From assembly GCA_028375605.1 (NCBI GenBank), contig JAONGR010000005.1:1-64000 (forward strand): a DNA stretch of 64,000 bases. The letters run 5' to 3'. Below are positions 1-8,599 of the stretch, piece after piece (position 1 is the stretch's first letter; each line of letters opens with the position of its first letter). Position numbers and translations under genes: made by a program. The notes beneath the pieces are model-generated. The model did no database searches and was not told where the DNA came from. It saw only the letters and a program-made list of their open reading frames with translations. Source of the DNA: Arcobacteraceae bacterium. GTDB taxonomy: Bacteria > Campylobacterota > Campylobacteria > Campylobacterales > Arcobacteraceae.

Positions 1-1
1 T

Positions 2-784
2 GATATAAATAAGATAATAGATTGTTTTTATAATAGATTAATCAATAAATATTCAAATACTAAAAATGTAGGATCATTGGTTCATGAACTAATTGAAAAT
101 AGAATAAAGAGTTTGGACAATGATACGGCTATTTTAGTGAAAGAGGAATTTGAAAAATCTTTTTTTAAATTTTCACAAGCATTTAAAACTTTAATTTTAA
201 ATATAATAAATAATACTATTGAATTAACAAAAAAAGATACAATTCAATTTAAACTAAATTTTAAAGAACAAAATAAAATATTTCCATTAAAAGATAATAC
301 AAGTATATTGGTTACTAAAATACAATATACCATTAAACAAGCACTTCAAAATATTCAATACACAGATGAAATAAAATATAATAACTATACTAATATTATA
401 GAAAATAATTTATTATATATTTGGGTTCAAGCTTTATTGAAAGGAAGTAGAAAAAATATTTATAAATCATTTTTTTACTTACTTGATTATCACACATTAG
501 AAAAAATAAATTCTAAAGAAGTTATTAGCGATTTATACTATAGTATTATAGCTGGCTATAAATTTTATACAGTACATACTAACCAAAATAAATTTGAAAC
601 TATTGTTATGATAGTAGTATCTTTTTTAGATGGAATAAATGCTCAAGATGAAAAGAGATATGAAAATATCAAAAATCTATGTACTGCAAATTATGATACA
701 GGTAAAGATTGTCAAATAATGGATAGAAGAACTTTTGATAAATATTATGAATCATTTAAATCAATAGAAAATTTAGTAATATAA
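2..784 (+). CDS. hypothetical protein, 5' truncated by window edge
   Basis: Frame stays open upstream of the listed start at 77 to the window edge (DINKIIDCFYNRLINKYSNTKNVGSLVHELIENR...). Confidence 0.6.
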   Translation, partial: DINKIIDCFYNRLINKYSNTKNVGSLVHELIENRIKSLDNDTAILVKEEFEKSFFKFSQAFKTLILNIINNTIELTKKDTIQFKLNFKEQNKIFPLKDNTSILVTKIQYTIKQALQNIQYTDEIKYNNYTNIIENNLLYIWVQALLKGSRKNIYKSFFYLLDYHTLEKINSKEVISDLYYSIIAGYKFYTVHTNQNKFETIVMIVVSFLDGINAQDEKRYENIKNLCTANYDTGKDCQIMDRRTFDKYYESFKSIENLVI

Positions 785-1016
785 AACTTAAATATAACTT
801 GATATAGTATAAGTTAAATCATCATACAACCCTTATTTATCAACTTAATCAATATTTCATATTAACCTACATACAAAGTGTAAATTTACTTACAAAAGCC
901 TCTTTTCAATGTAGGTGTTTACCTAATATAATTCATTTATGTGCAACTTAATCTATAAGCTAAATGATTAATATTAAAAGTTGTATCTTGAAGCTTTAAG
1001 TAAAAAAGAAAGAAAG

Positions 1017-1223
1017 ATGAGTAAAAAAGAATTAAACAAGTTACAGGTTAAAAAATATTATCGTGCAAAAGAACTAAAAGAGCTTTTAGGTGTTGGACTC
1101 AGTACAGTATGGCTATATGCAAAACAAAGAAAAATAACACCAATAAAGTTGAGTGAACGAGTTACAGTATTTTCTATTGATGAAATAAACAAAGTGTTTA
1201 ATTTAAATACAGAGGTATTATAA
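1017..1223 (+). CDS. small helix-turn-helix protein, AlpA/excisionase-like
   Basis: YYRAKELKELLGVGLSTVWLYAKQRKITPIKLSERVTVFSIDEINKVF is typical of MerR/AlpA-type HTH; ATG at 1017 preferred over the listed TTG at 981. Confidence 0.7.
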   Translation: MSKKELNKLQVKKYYRAKELKELLGVGLSTVWLYAKQRKITPIKLSERVTVFSIDEINKVFNLNTEVL

Positions 1224-1486
1224 TGGATAAGTACTTTAAAAAACAACTGTATAAATGGACTTATGACAAGCTAAAAAACAATCCTGAAAAATTTGGTGCT
1301 GATGGGTGCAATGCTTTATATATGAAAACATACTTATTTGAATCATATGGAATTGATGTATCAATAAGTGCAATGAAAACAATTTCAACAATATCAAGAA
1401 TTAAAAGTTATGTGTTATTGAAGAATCCACAATTTGATAAAAGGGTAAAAGATAGACCTAAAAAGAGAAAAAAGAAAAAGAACTAA
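1223..1486 (+). CDS. hypothetical protein coupled to HTH gene
   Basis: ORF overlaps upstream stop; basic C-terminus. Confidence 0.5.
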   Translation: MDKYFKKQLYKWTYDKLKNNPEKFGADGCNALYMKTYLFESYGIDVSISAMKTISTISRIKSYVLLKNPQFDKRVKDRPKKRKKKKN

Positions 1487-1544
1487 AATAGTATATAAAA
1501 GATTAGAGTATAAACCCTTTAATCTTTTTTTTAAGCTTTGAAAA

Positions 1545-1606
1545 TATACCCCTTATGATATGTATCAAGGTAGTCTAAGCATTGATACATATTAAAGAGG
1601 GGTATA
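1545..1606. repeat. large imperfect stem-loop (two stacked stems)
   Basis: TATACCCCT (1545-1553)/AGGGGTATA (1598-1606) and ATATGTATCA (1558-1567)/TGATACATAT (1583-1592), 15-nt apical loop. Confidence 0.8.
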
Positions 1607-1612
1607 ATAGTA

Positions 1613-1661
1613 TAAGCCTTTATATAATGGTACTTTGTGAGTGTTATTATACAAGGGCTTA
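1613..1661. repeat. second large stem-loop
   Basis: TAAGCCTTTATATAAT (1613-1628) pairs with ATTATACAAGGGCTTA (1646-1661) with one wobble and one mismatch. Confidence 0.75.
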
Positions 1662-1696
1662 AGTTTAGTGTTTCTTAATGTAGGGGTTAAAAGTAT

Positions 1697-2368
1697 ATGA
1701 ATGTATTACAAGAAGTAGAGAATTATATCAATGAATATAATCAATTAATAGATGAAGATTTAGAGATAGATAGTATAAGAATAGAGTTCAGTAAACAATA
1801 TAAAAAAGAACATTTAGAACAGTTAGGGAAGTGGAATAAACTACAAAAGAACTCAAACATATTATACAAGTTAAAAAATAGATTACAAGATGATGAGGTT
1901 ACCAGTGTAATGAGATTAGAAAAATATAATATTTATTACTACAATACAAACAATGATAAACCAAAGTATCGTAAAGCTACTATGATAATATTTGGATTAA
2001 AACAGTATCACAAAGATCCGCCACCTAAACATATTGTAAATGAAATAGTATCACTACTTAATGATATAACTAATATTGATTTATGTTTGGATATGAAACA
2101 AAAGCCAAACTTAGAAGCCCTTAGTAGATATTTTACATTAAAGCAATATGTAGAGCCAAAAAGTAAAAAGCCAACAGATACTTATTATATAAACGATACT
2201 AATATTTTGATGATAGATAAAATCACTATTTATAATAAGGCACTCAAAAACTCTTTAGATGGTATTTTATGGAGAGTAGAGGCATTGATACAAATACCAA
2301 ATATAAAATATTTAGCTTTACCACTTCAAGAATTTAAAGAAGTGATAGACATAGCAAAAGGTAAATAA
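1697..2368 (+). CDS. possible replication initiation-like protein of a mobile element
   Basis: C-terminal 'DKITIYNKALKN...LWRVEALIQ' resembles the 'yDKa..n....RvE' motif of phage/plasmid Rep proteins; adjacent tandem stem-loops. Family call is inference. Confidence 0.4.
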   Translation: MNVLQEVENYINEYNQLIDEDLEIDSIRIEFSKQYKKEHLEQLGKWNKLQKNSNILYKLKNRLQDDEVTSVMRLEKYNIYYYNTNNDKPKYRKATMIIFGLKQYHKDPPPKHIVNEIVSLLNDITNIDLCLDMKQKPNLEALSRYFTLKQYVEPKSKKPTDTYYINDTNILMIDKITIYNKALKNSLDGILWRVEALIQIPNIKYLALPLQEFKEVIDIAKGK

Positions 2369-3029
2369 TGACTAAAGAACAAATAGAAAAAAAGATTAAA
2401 GAGATATTATCAAAAGATAAAAGATATGCAGGTGCAACTGTAAAGATAAATTATAAAGATAAAAATAAATCATAATAACATTAGACAAAGAACAGATAAA
2501 GACATTTAATTTTTATTTAAAAGTAGGGGCATATACGACACATTTAAATATTTCTTAAGTATTTTAAATCCTTGTATGAAACTGAATCAATAGAATATAA
2601 ATTAAGAATCATTAAAGAGTACGATTTTAAATCGCAAGTTGATTTTAAATCCACATTAGTATAACACCAGGAACATCTATAAAAGAGTTACTAAAATAAA
2701 AAAGGTACTGTAAGCGATTAAAAAAAAGAGCATGAGTCGTTGATAGCACGTACTCACTCTATCTTTGAATAATTGAAATTTAGGTTAACTTTTTGGTTTT
2801 AAAAACAGTAAAATAGTAGTTAATTTATTAAAAGTATACTAATCGAATAAGGATAGATTTTATAAGAGGTTAGAGCCATTTTATTAACTAAAATTTAAAC
2901 CACTTTTTTGGTTAACAAAATATTGAAATACTTTTATAGATAAATGTATAAAAGATTAATGACATATAATAATTATATTTACATTATTAGTCTAATATGG
3001 TACAATCATAAAAAAGATAAGGGGTATTT

Positions 3030-3236
3030 ATGCAAACTGTTAAATTAGAAGTTGAAGATAGTATTTATAATGATATGTTAAAAAGTGGTATAAATATTCA
3101 AGAAGAACTAAACAAAGTACTAAAAAAAACAATCTATCATAAAGAGCATAAAATAGCGAATGATATTATAATAGGACTTGAAGAAATACAACAAGGAAAA
3201 ACAAGACCTATTAAAGATTTATTTAGTGAACTTTGA
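3030..3236 (+). CDS. antitoxin of RelE/ParE-type module
   Basis: 68 aa, small, directly upstream of and overlapping a RelE-like ORF. Confidence 0.65.
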   Translation: MQTVKLEVEDSIYNDMLKSGINIQEELNKVLKKTIYHKEHKIANDIIIGLEEIQQGKTRPIKDLFSEL

Positions 3237-3546
3237 AACTGTAACGAGATTTGATAAAGAAGTAAAAAAACTATCTAAGAAATACAATCTAATCAAAGAA
3301 GATTTAAATAACTTTGTTTTAGATTTTGATACTATTCATCAAGAAGCTACAACGATAAAAAACAATCTTTATAAAGTAAGATTATCAAATAGTAATAAAA
3401 ATAAAGGTAAACGAGCAGGTTATCGAATATACTATTATTTAAAAGTAAATGATACAGTATATTTATTGACTATCTATGATAAATCACAAATAGAAAGTAT
3501 TAATGAAAATACACTAAATCAATACATAGAAGAACTTAGTAAATAA
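3226..3546 (+). CDS. RelE/ParE-family toxin
   Basis: FDKEVKKLSKKY...NNLYKVRLSNSNKNKGKRAGYRIYYYL...VYLLTIYDKS; GTG start at 3226 inside the antitoxin 3' end. Confidence 0.7.
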   Translation: MNFETVTRFDKEVKKLSKKYNLIKEDLNNFVLDFDTIHQEATTIKNNLYKVRLSNSNKNKGKRAGYRIYYYLKVNDTVYLLTIYDKSQIESINENTLNQYIEELSK

Positions 3547-3641
3547 TCGTTATAGAATTACATTATGTTACCCCCCCTCTATTTGTTACTTTACAATGTA
3601 TAGTACAATATGATACAATCATAAAAAAATAAAGGGTATCT

Positions 3642-3947
3642 ATGAATTTAACAGAAACTAAAAAATTAGATTTTATAGCTACCATAAAAGATAAATTATC
3701 TCAATTTTCAGAAATCAATAAAATTATACTATTTGGTTCTTTTATAAAAACAAATAATCCAAATGATATAGATATAGCAATAGTTCAAAATTCAAATGAT
3801 AATTTTTTAACACTATCTTTAAAATATAGAAAAGTATTAAGAGAATTATCAAAAAATATTCCACTTGATATAGTTCCTATTAAAACAAATGCTAAGGGTG
3901 TATTTTTAGAAGAGATAAATAAAGGTCAAATAGTTTATGAAAGATGA
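3642..3947 (+). CDS. MNT-type nucleotidyltransferase
   Basis: LFGSFIKTNNPNDIDIAIV (GSX8-10DXD motif). Confidence 0.8.
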   Translation: MNLTETKKLDFIATIKDKLSQFSEINKIILFGSFIKTNNPNDIDIAIVQNSNDNFLTLSLKYRKVLRELSKNIPLDIVPIKTNAKGVFLEEINKGQIVYER

Positions 3948-4329
3948 AACTAAACAATGGCTAAAGTATGCTGATGAAAATTTACAATCATCTAAGATAT
4001 TATTAGAAAGTCATCTTTATAACCCATCATTACAAAATGCACAACAATCTATCGAAAAAAATATAAAAGCTTATTTTATTGAAAAGGGCTTAAAACTTCA
4101 AAAAACACATAACATTTCATCATTAAATGAGACACTTATACAGAACAATATATTTTTAAATATAACAGATGATGAAATTGATTTAATAGATACTATATAT
4201 TTATCTTCAAAATATCCTTTTGGTTCTGTATTGCCTGATTTTGAACCTGATAAAGATATTTGTTTACAATGTATTGATATAGCTTTTAGAGTTCAAGAGG
4301 ATATACAAAAATATCTAAAAAAAGTATAG
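3937..4329 (+). CDS. HEPN-domain protein
   Basis: Overlaps the MNT gene; WLKYADENLQSSKILLES..AQQSIEKNIKAYFIEKG..KTHNISSL is HEPN-like. Confidence 0.75.
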   Translation: MKDETKQWLKYADENLQSSKILLESHLYNPSLQNAQQSIEKNIKAYFIEKGLKLQKTHNISSLNETLIQNNIFLNITDDEIDLIDTIYLSSKYPFGSVLPDFEPDKDICLQCIDIAFRVQEDIQKYLKKV

Positions 4330-4344
4330 ACACTTTGTCTTTTT
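4328..4344 (+). terminator. short intrinsic terminator after HEPN gene
   Basis: AGACA ctt TGTCT followed by TTTT. Confidence 0.45.
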
Positions 4345-4561
4345 GTTACCCTATATGTTACCTTGAGTTTATATCCTTGATTATAAATGCCTTATATAAA
4401 GGCTTTATAGCTATTAAGTAGTTATTTGGGAGGAGTACTAAGCTTCTCTGTGAAAACAATCAAAAAAATTCATTATATTAAAATTTAAAATTAGCTAGAA
4501 TTAATCTATATTGATACATTATTATAATAAGTAAATAAAAGAAATTAATAGGGATATTTAG

Positions 4562-5266
4562 ATGAAAAGATATAAAATTATGTTTTTTTTAAAACTTTTG
4601 AAAAAAAAGAATATATGATAGATTTTTTAAATGGTAAACTATATTTAAATAAATTATATTATTTTAGAAAGCTAGAAGAGAAGTCACAAAATAATCGTGC
4701 GGATGAAAAAGAAGCTTTAAGTTTAATTTGTCAAGCAGATGATGTTAAGTTAGAATTTAATGGTTATCAATTAAAAGATCTTGTTGGTCAAGTAGAAATG
4801 AGAAATCCTTCAATGGATAATAAACATGTACTTTGCTTATTTGCTGGTGCTACTAATGAAAGTAATGTTATTGAAGATAATATATTTAAAAAAAATAAAT
4901 TAGATCAGATTATGGAGGACTTTAGTATATCCGAAGAGTTTAAAAACCTTGGTAAGTATTGTGTTTTAATACATAATACTCCAGAATTTATGGAAAACTA
5001 CTGAAGAACTAAATTATTATGGACATGCAGGTTTAGTAAAGTATTATGATAAGAATAAGGTAAATAGTTCATTTTCAAATGTAGATGCTCTTTTCAATAA
5101 AGGAAACGAATATAAGTATCAAAAAGAATATAGGTTTGTAGTCGATACAAATAATATTATTAATGAACCCCTAATCCTTGATATAGGAAATATAGAAAAT
5201 ATTGCAGTTAATATTAATTTATCTGATATAAAATGGGAAAATCATAAAATTTCTAACAACACCTAA
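4562..5266 (+). pseudogene. doubly frameshifted ORF (unknown family)
   Basis: ATG at 4562 (MKRYKIMFF...) joins the 4615 frame (KTFEKKEYMIDFLNGKLYLNKLYYFRKLE) near a T8 run; after 'ENY*' at about 5000 another frame continues TEELNYYGHAGLVKYYDKNKVNSSFSNVDALFNKGNEYKYQKEYRFVVD...ISNNT*. Confidence 0.65.
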
Positions 5267-5386
5267 TCTAGAGATTATATAGATTAATCAGTCTTATAAT
5301 AGAATAGAAAATCATCAAAAAAAAATATAAAAAGTTTTGTTTAAAATATGTTATAATCAAAATATAAATATAGGAAAGGTTTAGTT

Positions 5387-5689
5387 GTGTTAGATAAAGA
5401 GGATATAGTATCAAAATTAAAGGAACTAAAGCCTAGATATGCAGATGAGGGATTGATTCTTTTAGGATTGTTTGGTAGTTATGCTAAGGGTAACCCAAAT
5501 AACTTTAGTGATATTGATATTGCATATAAACTTGACTATGATAAATTTTCACAAAAATATAAAGATGGATTTTCAAAGCTTTTGAGAATAGATGATATTA
5601 AAAATGAACTACAAGAAACATTTAAAACTAAGATTGATTTTGTTCCTGATTCTAATAAAAAGCTATTAAATGGGATAGTATATGTCTAG
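5387..5689 (+). CDS. MntA-like nucleotidyltransferase antitoxin
   Basis: LFGSYAKGNPNNFSDIDIAY = GSX10DXD motif; GTG start. Confidence 0.85.
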   Translation: MLDKEDIVSKLKELKPRYADEGLILLGLFGSYAKGNPNNFSDIDIAYKLDYDKFSQKYKDGFSKLLRIDDIKNELQETFKTKIDFVPDSNKKLLNGIVYV

Positions 5690-6038
5690 CGCTATAAATA
5701 AGCTTGATAAAGTACTTGAATCTATTGATAATATAAACTTTATTCTAGAAACCAAAGATATAAAAGTAACTCAAGCTATAGAAGATAAACTTATAAAACC
5801 TGCTATACGAATGAATATAGTTCGTATTGCAGAACAATTTTCAAAACTAAAAGATGATAATGAATTTAAAATACTTGAAGAGTTTTCAAGTAATGATTTA
5901 AAAGGCTTAAGTGCAGTTAGAAATTATATAGCTCATGATTATGATAGCACAGATGATAATATCATTGAAGATGTTATTAGATATAATTTGCCTGTATTAA
6001 AAAATACAATTGATACAATAATAAAAGACTTAAGTTAA
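5682..6038 (+). CDS. HepT-like HEPN ribonuclease toxin (DUF86)
   Basis: RNYIAHDY = RX4HXY motif; overlaps the MNT gene. Confidence 0.85.
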   Translation: MSSAINKLDKVLESIDNINFILETKDIKVTQAIEDKLIKPAIRMNIVRIAEQFSKLKDDNEFKILEEFSSNDLKGLSAVRNYIAHDYDSTDDNIIEDVIRYNLPVLKNTIDTIIKDLS

Positions 6039-6166
6039 AATACTTTTGACTTAACGAAAAAATAAGAAAAGAAAGCATTGATAATTACCTTAGATATAGA
6101 GGTAGATTGCCTTTATGGTACATTCATTGGTACATCAAGGAAATTTATTTACATTTTCTAATGATT

Positions 6167-6262
6167 TCATTTTCACATCATTTACGTTGCTTATAATTAC
6201 ATCACGAAATAGATAATGATAATAAACTTATACGGATTTGTCCTCCTATTGAAAGTTTATTG
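6167..6262 (+). ncRNA. sibling sRNA unit A (promoter + predicted transcript about 6204-6261)
   Basis: TCATTTTCACA/TCATTTACGTT 11-bp repeats (6167-6188), TATAAT 6192-6197, ACGAAAT at 6204; AATAAACTT (6221-6229)/AAGTTTATT (6253-6261) stem with TCCTCC in loop. Confidence 0.5.
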
Positions 6263-6307
6263 ATAAATCAGAGTTTGTTTTATAGTTTAATATAAAAAGA
6301 GATGTTT

Positions 6308-6400
6308 TCATTTTCAGCTCATTTTATTCTTTCTAATTAAATTCCGAAATTTAATAATAGTTAGTATATAAAAACCTACATCCTTTTAGGTTTTTATATA
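6308..6400 (+). ncRNA. sibling sRNA unit B (predicted transcript about 6344-6400)
   Basis: 11-bp repeats 6308-6329, TCTAAT 6332-6337, CCGAAATTTAATAAT, perfect 14-bp hairpin TATATAAAAACCTA (6365-6378) CATCCTTT TAGGTTTTTATATA (6387-6400). Confidence 0.6.
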
Positions 6401-6445
6401 AAATACGAAAACAACCTTCAAAATAAAAGTAAATAGTATACAATT

Positions 6446-6541
6446 TCATTTTCACATCATTTTCATTTCTTATAATTACTGTACGAAATTTAACAATAAT
6501 AATAAAATATAGAGGCTTGTCGTCCTTTTCAAGTTTTTATA
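6446..6541 (+). ncRNA. sibling sRNA unit C (predicted transcript about 6483-6540)
   Basis: TCATTTTCACA/TCATTTTCATT (6446-6467), TATAAT 6471-6476, ACGAAATTTAACAATAATAAT, hairpin GCTTG TCGTCCTTTT CAAGT TTTTAT. Confidence 0.65.
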
Positions 6542-6622
6542 TTACAACTTCCAATAGAAAATCAAAATACAATTTTTATAATAACTGAAAATAAAGAATA
6601 GGTTTTTAAATCGAATGGTATT

Positions 6623-6654
6623 AATTAAGAGGAAGAAACCTCTTAATTTTTATT
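6623..6654. terminator. hairpin at the lctP 3' end, T-run on + strand
   Basis: AATTAAGAGG aagaaa CCTCTTAATT TTTATTTT. Confidence 0.6.
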
Positions 6655-8341
6655 TTAGTAGTGGATCGGTAACCCCAAGTACATACATACCTATAAGTCC
6701 TAAGATACCTGCAACTAAACAGTAGTAAAGAGTAGGAATAATAGTTCTTCTTAATGTCTCACCTTCTTGATCTAAAAGACCAACAGTAGCAGAGGCTGCT
6801 ACTACATTGTGAATAGCTATCATATTTCCAGCAGCTGCACCTACAGCTTGAAGTGCAATCATAAATGCGGTTGATAATCCTAGCGCATCTGCAACACCAA
6901 ATTGAAATTGTGATAGCATCATATTCGATACAGTATTAGAGCCTGCAATAAATGCACCCAAAGCACCAACCATAGGTGCAAATAATGGAAAAATATCACC
7001 AACAGAAGTAGCAACAAAGTTTGCCATTGCTACAGGCATAGAATCAAACCCTGATGCATTAACACCTGAATTTATAAGAATTCTAACTAGTGGAATAGTA
7101 AACATAAGTACAAATCCGGCACCAATCATAACTTTTGAAGACTCACTTACTGCTGCTTTTAATTCTTTGAATTCCATTTTGTGAAAGAAAAAAGTAATCA
7201 GAACGACAAATACTAAAATACCACCAGGTAAATATAAAGGTGTAATGGTATATCCTAACCCTTCTCCTAAAATATCTTTAAAAGGGATAACCCAAGACTT
7301 AACAAATGCTTTTGCTTCATCCGATACTCGTGTAAGAACTAATATGGCTGCAACTAAAACATAAGGAATCCATGCTTTTGTTAAAGACATAGGTACTTTA
7401 TCTGTCATAGCATCTAATTTCATCTCAAATTTACTTACCCATTCTATAGGCCACTCTTCTTTTGGTGCAAAATCCCATTTATCTTTAGGGATTAAAAAAC
7501 CTTTTTTAGCTGCAAATACTACTATTGGAAGACCTATTAACGCACCTATTAAAGATGGAAATTCTGCTCCTAAAAATACACCAGTTAAAGCGTATGGAAT
7601 TGTAAATGCTAGACCACCAAAAATCGCGAATGGTAAAATAGATAGACCTTCAAACCATGATTTATTTTTTCCAAAAAATCTTGTCATCATCATTATCATA
7701 AATAATGGAATTAATGTTCCTGTAATTGCATGGACAATAGCTACTTCAGATGTAATGATTTGTAAATAAACATCCCAACTAGAACCCATTGAACTTAACG
7801 TAGCTCCAATTCCTTCAGAATCAAGACCTTTATTAACCCCTATTAAAATAGGCGTACCAACTGCACCAAACGATACTGGTGTGCTTTGTATCATCATACC
7901 AATCATAACAGCTGCCATTGCTGGAAAACCAATCGCCACCATAAGAGGAGCTGCTATAGCTGCAGGTGTTCCAAAACCAGAAGCACCTTCAATAAATGAA
8001 CCAAATAACCATGCAATGATTATAACTTGAACTCTTCTATCTGGACTTACATTATTAAATCCTTGTCTAATTGTTGTCATTGCACCTGAATGTTTTAGTG
8101 TATTGAGTAATAAAATAGCACCAAATATAATCCATAATACTGCAAGAGTAATAAGAAATCCTTGTATAGATGACGCTAGTACTCTGTTTAAACTAACCTC
8201 CCATACATATACTGCTACAGTTGCGGTAACAAGAAACACAATAGGCATTGCTTTTTTTGCGGGTAATCGTAAACCAATTAATAAAACTGCTGCCACAAAT
8301 ATAGGTAACGCTGCAAAAAGAGCTTGTAAACTAATATCCAT
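6650..8341 (-). CDS. lctP: L-lactate permease
   Basis: 563 aa, multi-[23 protein letters not shown] motif of LctP family. Confidence 0.93.
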   Translation of the reverse strand: MDISLQALFAALPIFVAAVLLIGLRLPAKKAMPIVFLVTATVAVYVWEVSLNRVLASSIQGFLITLAVLWIIFGAILLLNTLKHSGAMTTIRQGFNNVSPDRRVQVIIIAWLFGSFIEGASGFGTPAAIAAPLMVAIGFPAMAAVMIGMMIQSTPVSFGAVGTPILIGVNKGLDSEGIGATLSSMGSSWDVYLQIITSEVAIVHAITGTLIPLFMIMMMTRFFGKNKSWFEGLSILPFAIFGGLAFTIPYALTGVFLGAEFPSLIGALIGLPIVVFAAKKGFLIPKDKWDFAPKEEWPIEWVSKFEMKLDAMTDKVPMSLTKAWIPYVLVAAILVLTRVSDEAKAFVKSWVIPFKDILGEGLGYTITPLYLPGGILVFVVLITFFFHKMEFKELKAAVSESSKVMIGAGFVLMFTIPLVRILINSGVNASGFDSMPVAMANFVATSVGDIFPLFAPMVGALGAFIAGSNTVSNMMLSQFQFGVADALGLSTAFMIALQAVGAAAGNMIAIHNVVAASATVGLLDQEGETLRRTIIPTLYYCLVAGILGLIGMYVLGVTDPLLK

Positions 8342-8490
8342 TTTTTTCCTTTTAGTTATAAATTAGTGCTATCTTAGTCTTAATTTATAATATTGATATG
8401 ATATTTTGATAATCATTTGGAGTAGGGTATTTCTTATGAGAGGATAGATTAGATTAATCTAAATGACTTTTTAATAGTAGATAGACGATT

Positions 8491-8566
8491 TCATTCTTAA
8501 TTCATTTTCGTTACTTATACTTACAACATGAAATCAATAGTGGAACTGAATCATCACTATTTATTT
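8491..8566 (+). ncRNA. sibling sRNA unit D, divergent body (predicted transcript about 8528-8566)
   Basis: TCATTCTTAAT/TCATTTTCGTT (8491-8512), TATACT 8516-8521, ATGAAATCA, hairpin AATAGTG (8536-8542)/CACTATT (8555-8561). Confidence 0.45.
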
Positions 8567-8599
8567 TAAAATTATAAAACGAATATGAACTGTTTTATT

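Noticed and set aside
1058-1246. 62-aa antisense ORF
   Set aside because: Fully antisense to the HTH gene; no domain-like sequence or RBS.
8103-8366. 87-aa + strand ORF inside lctP
   Set aside because: Antisense to a confidently assigned membrane protein gene; by-product of codon usage.
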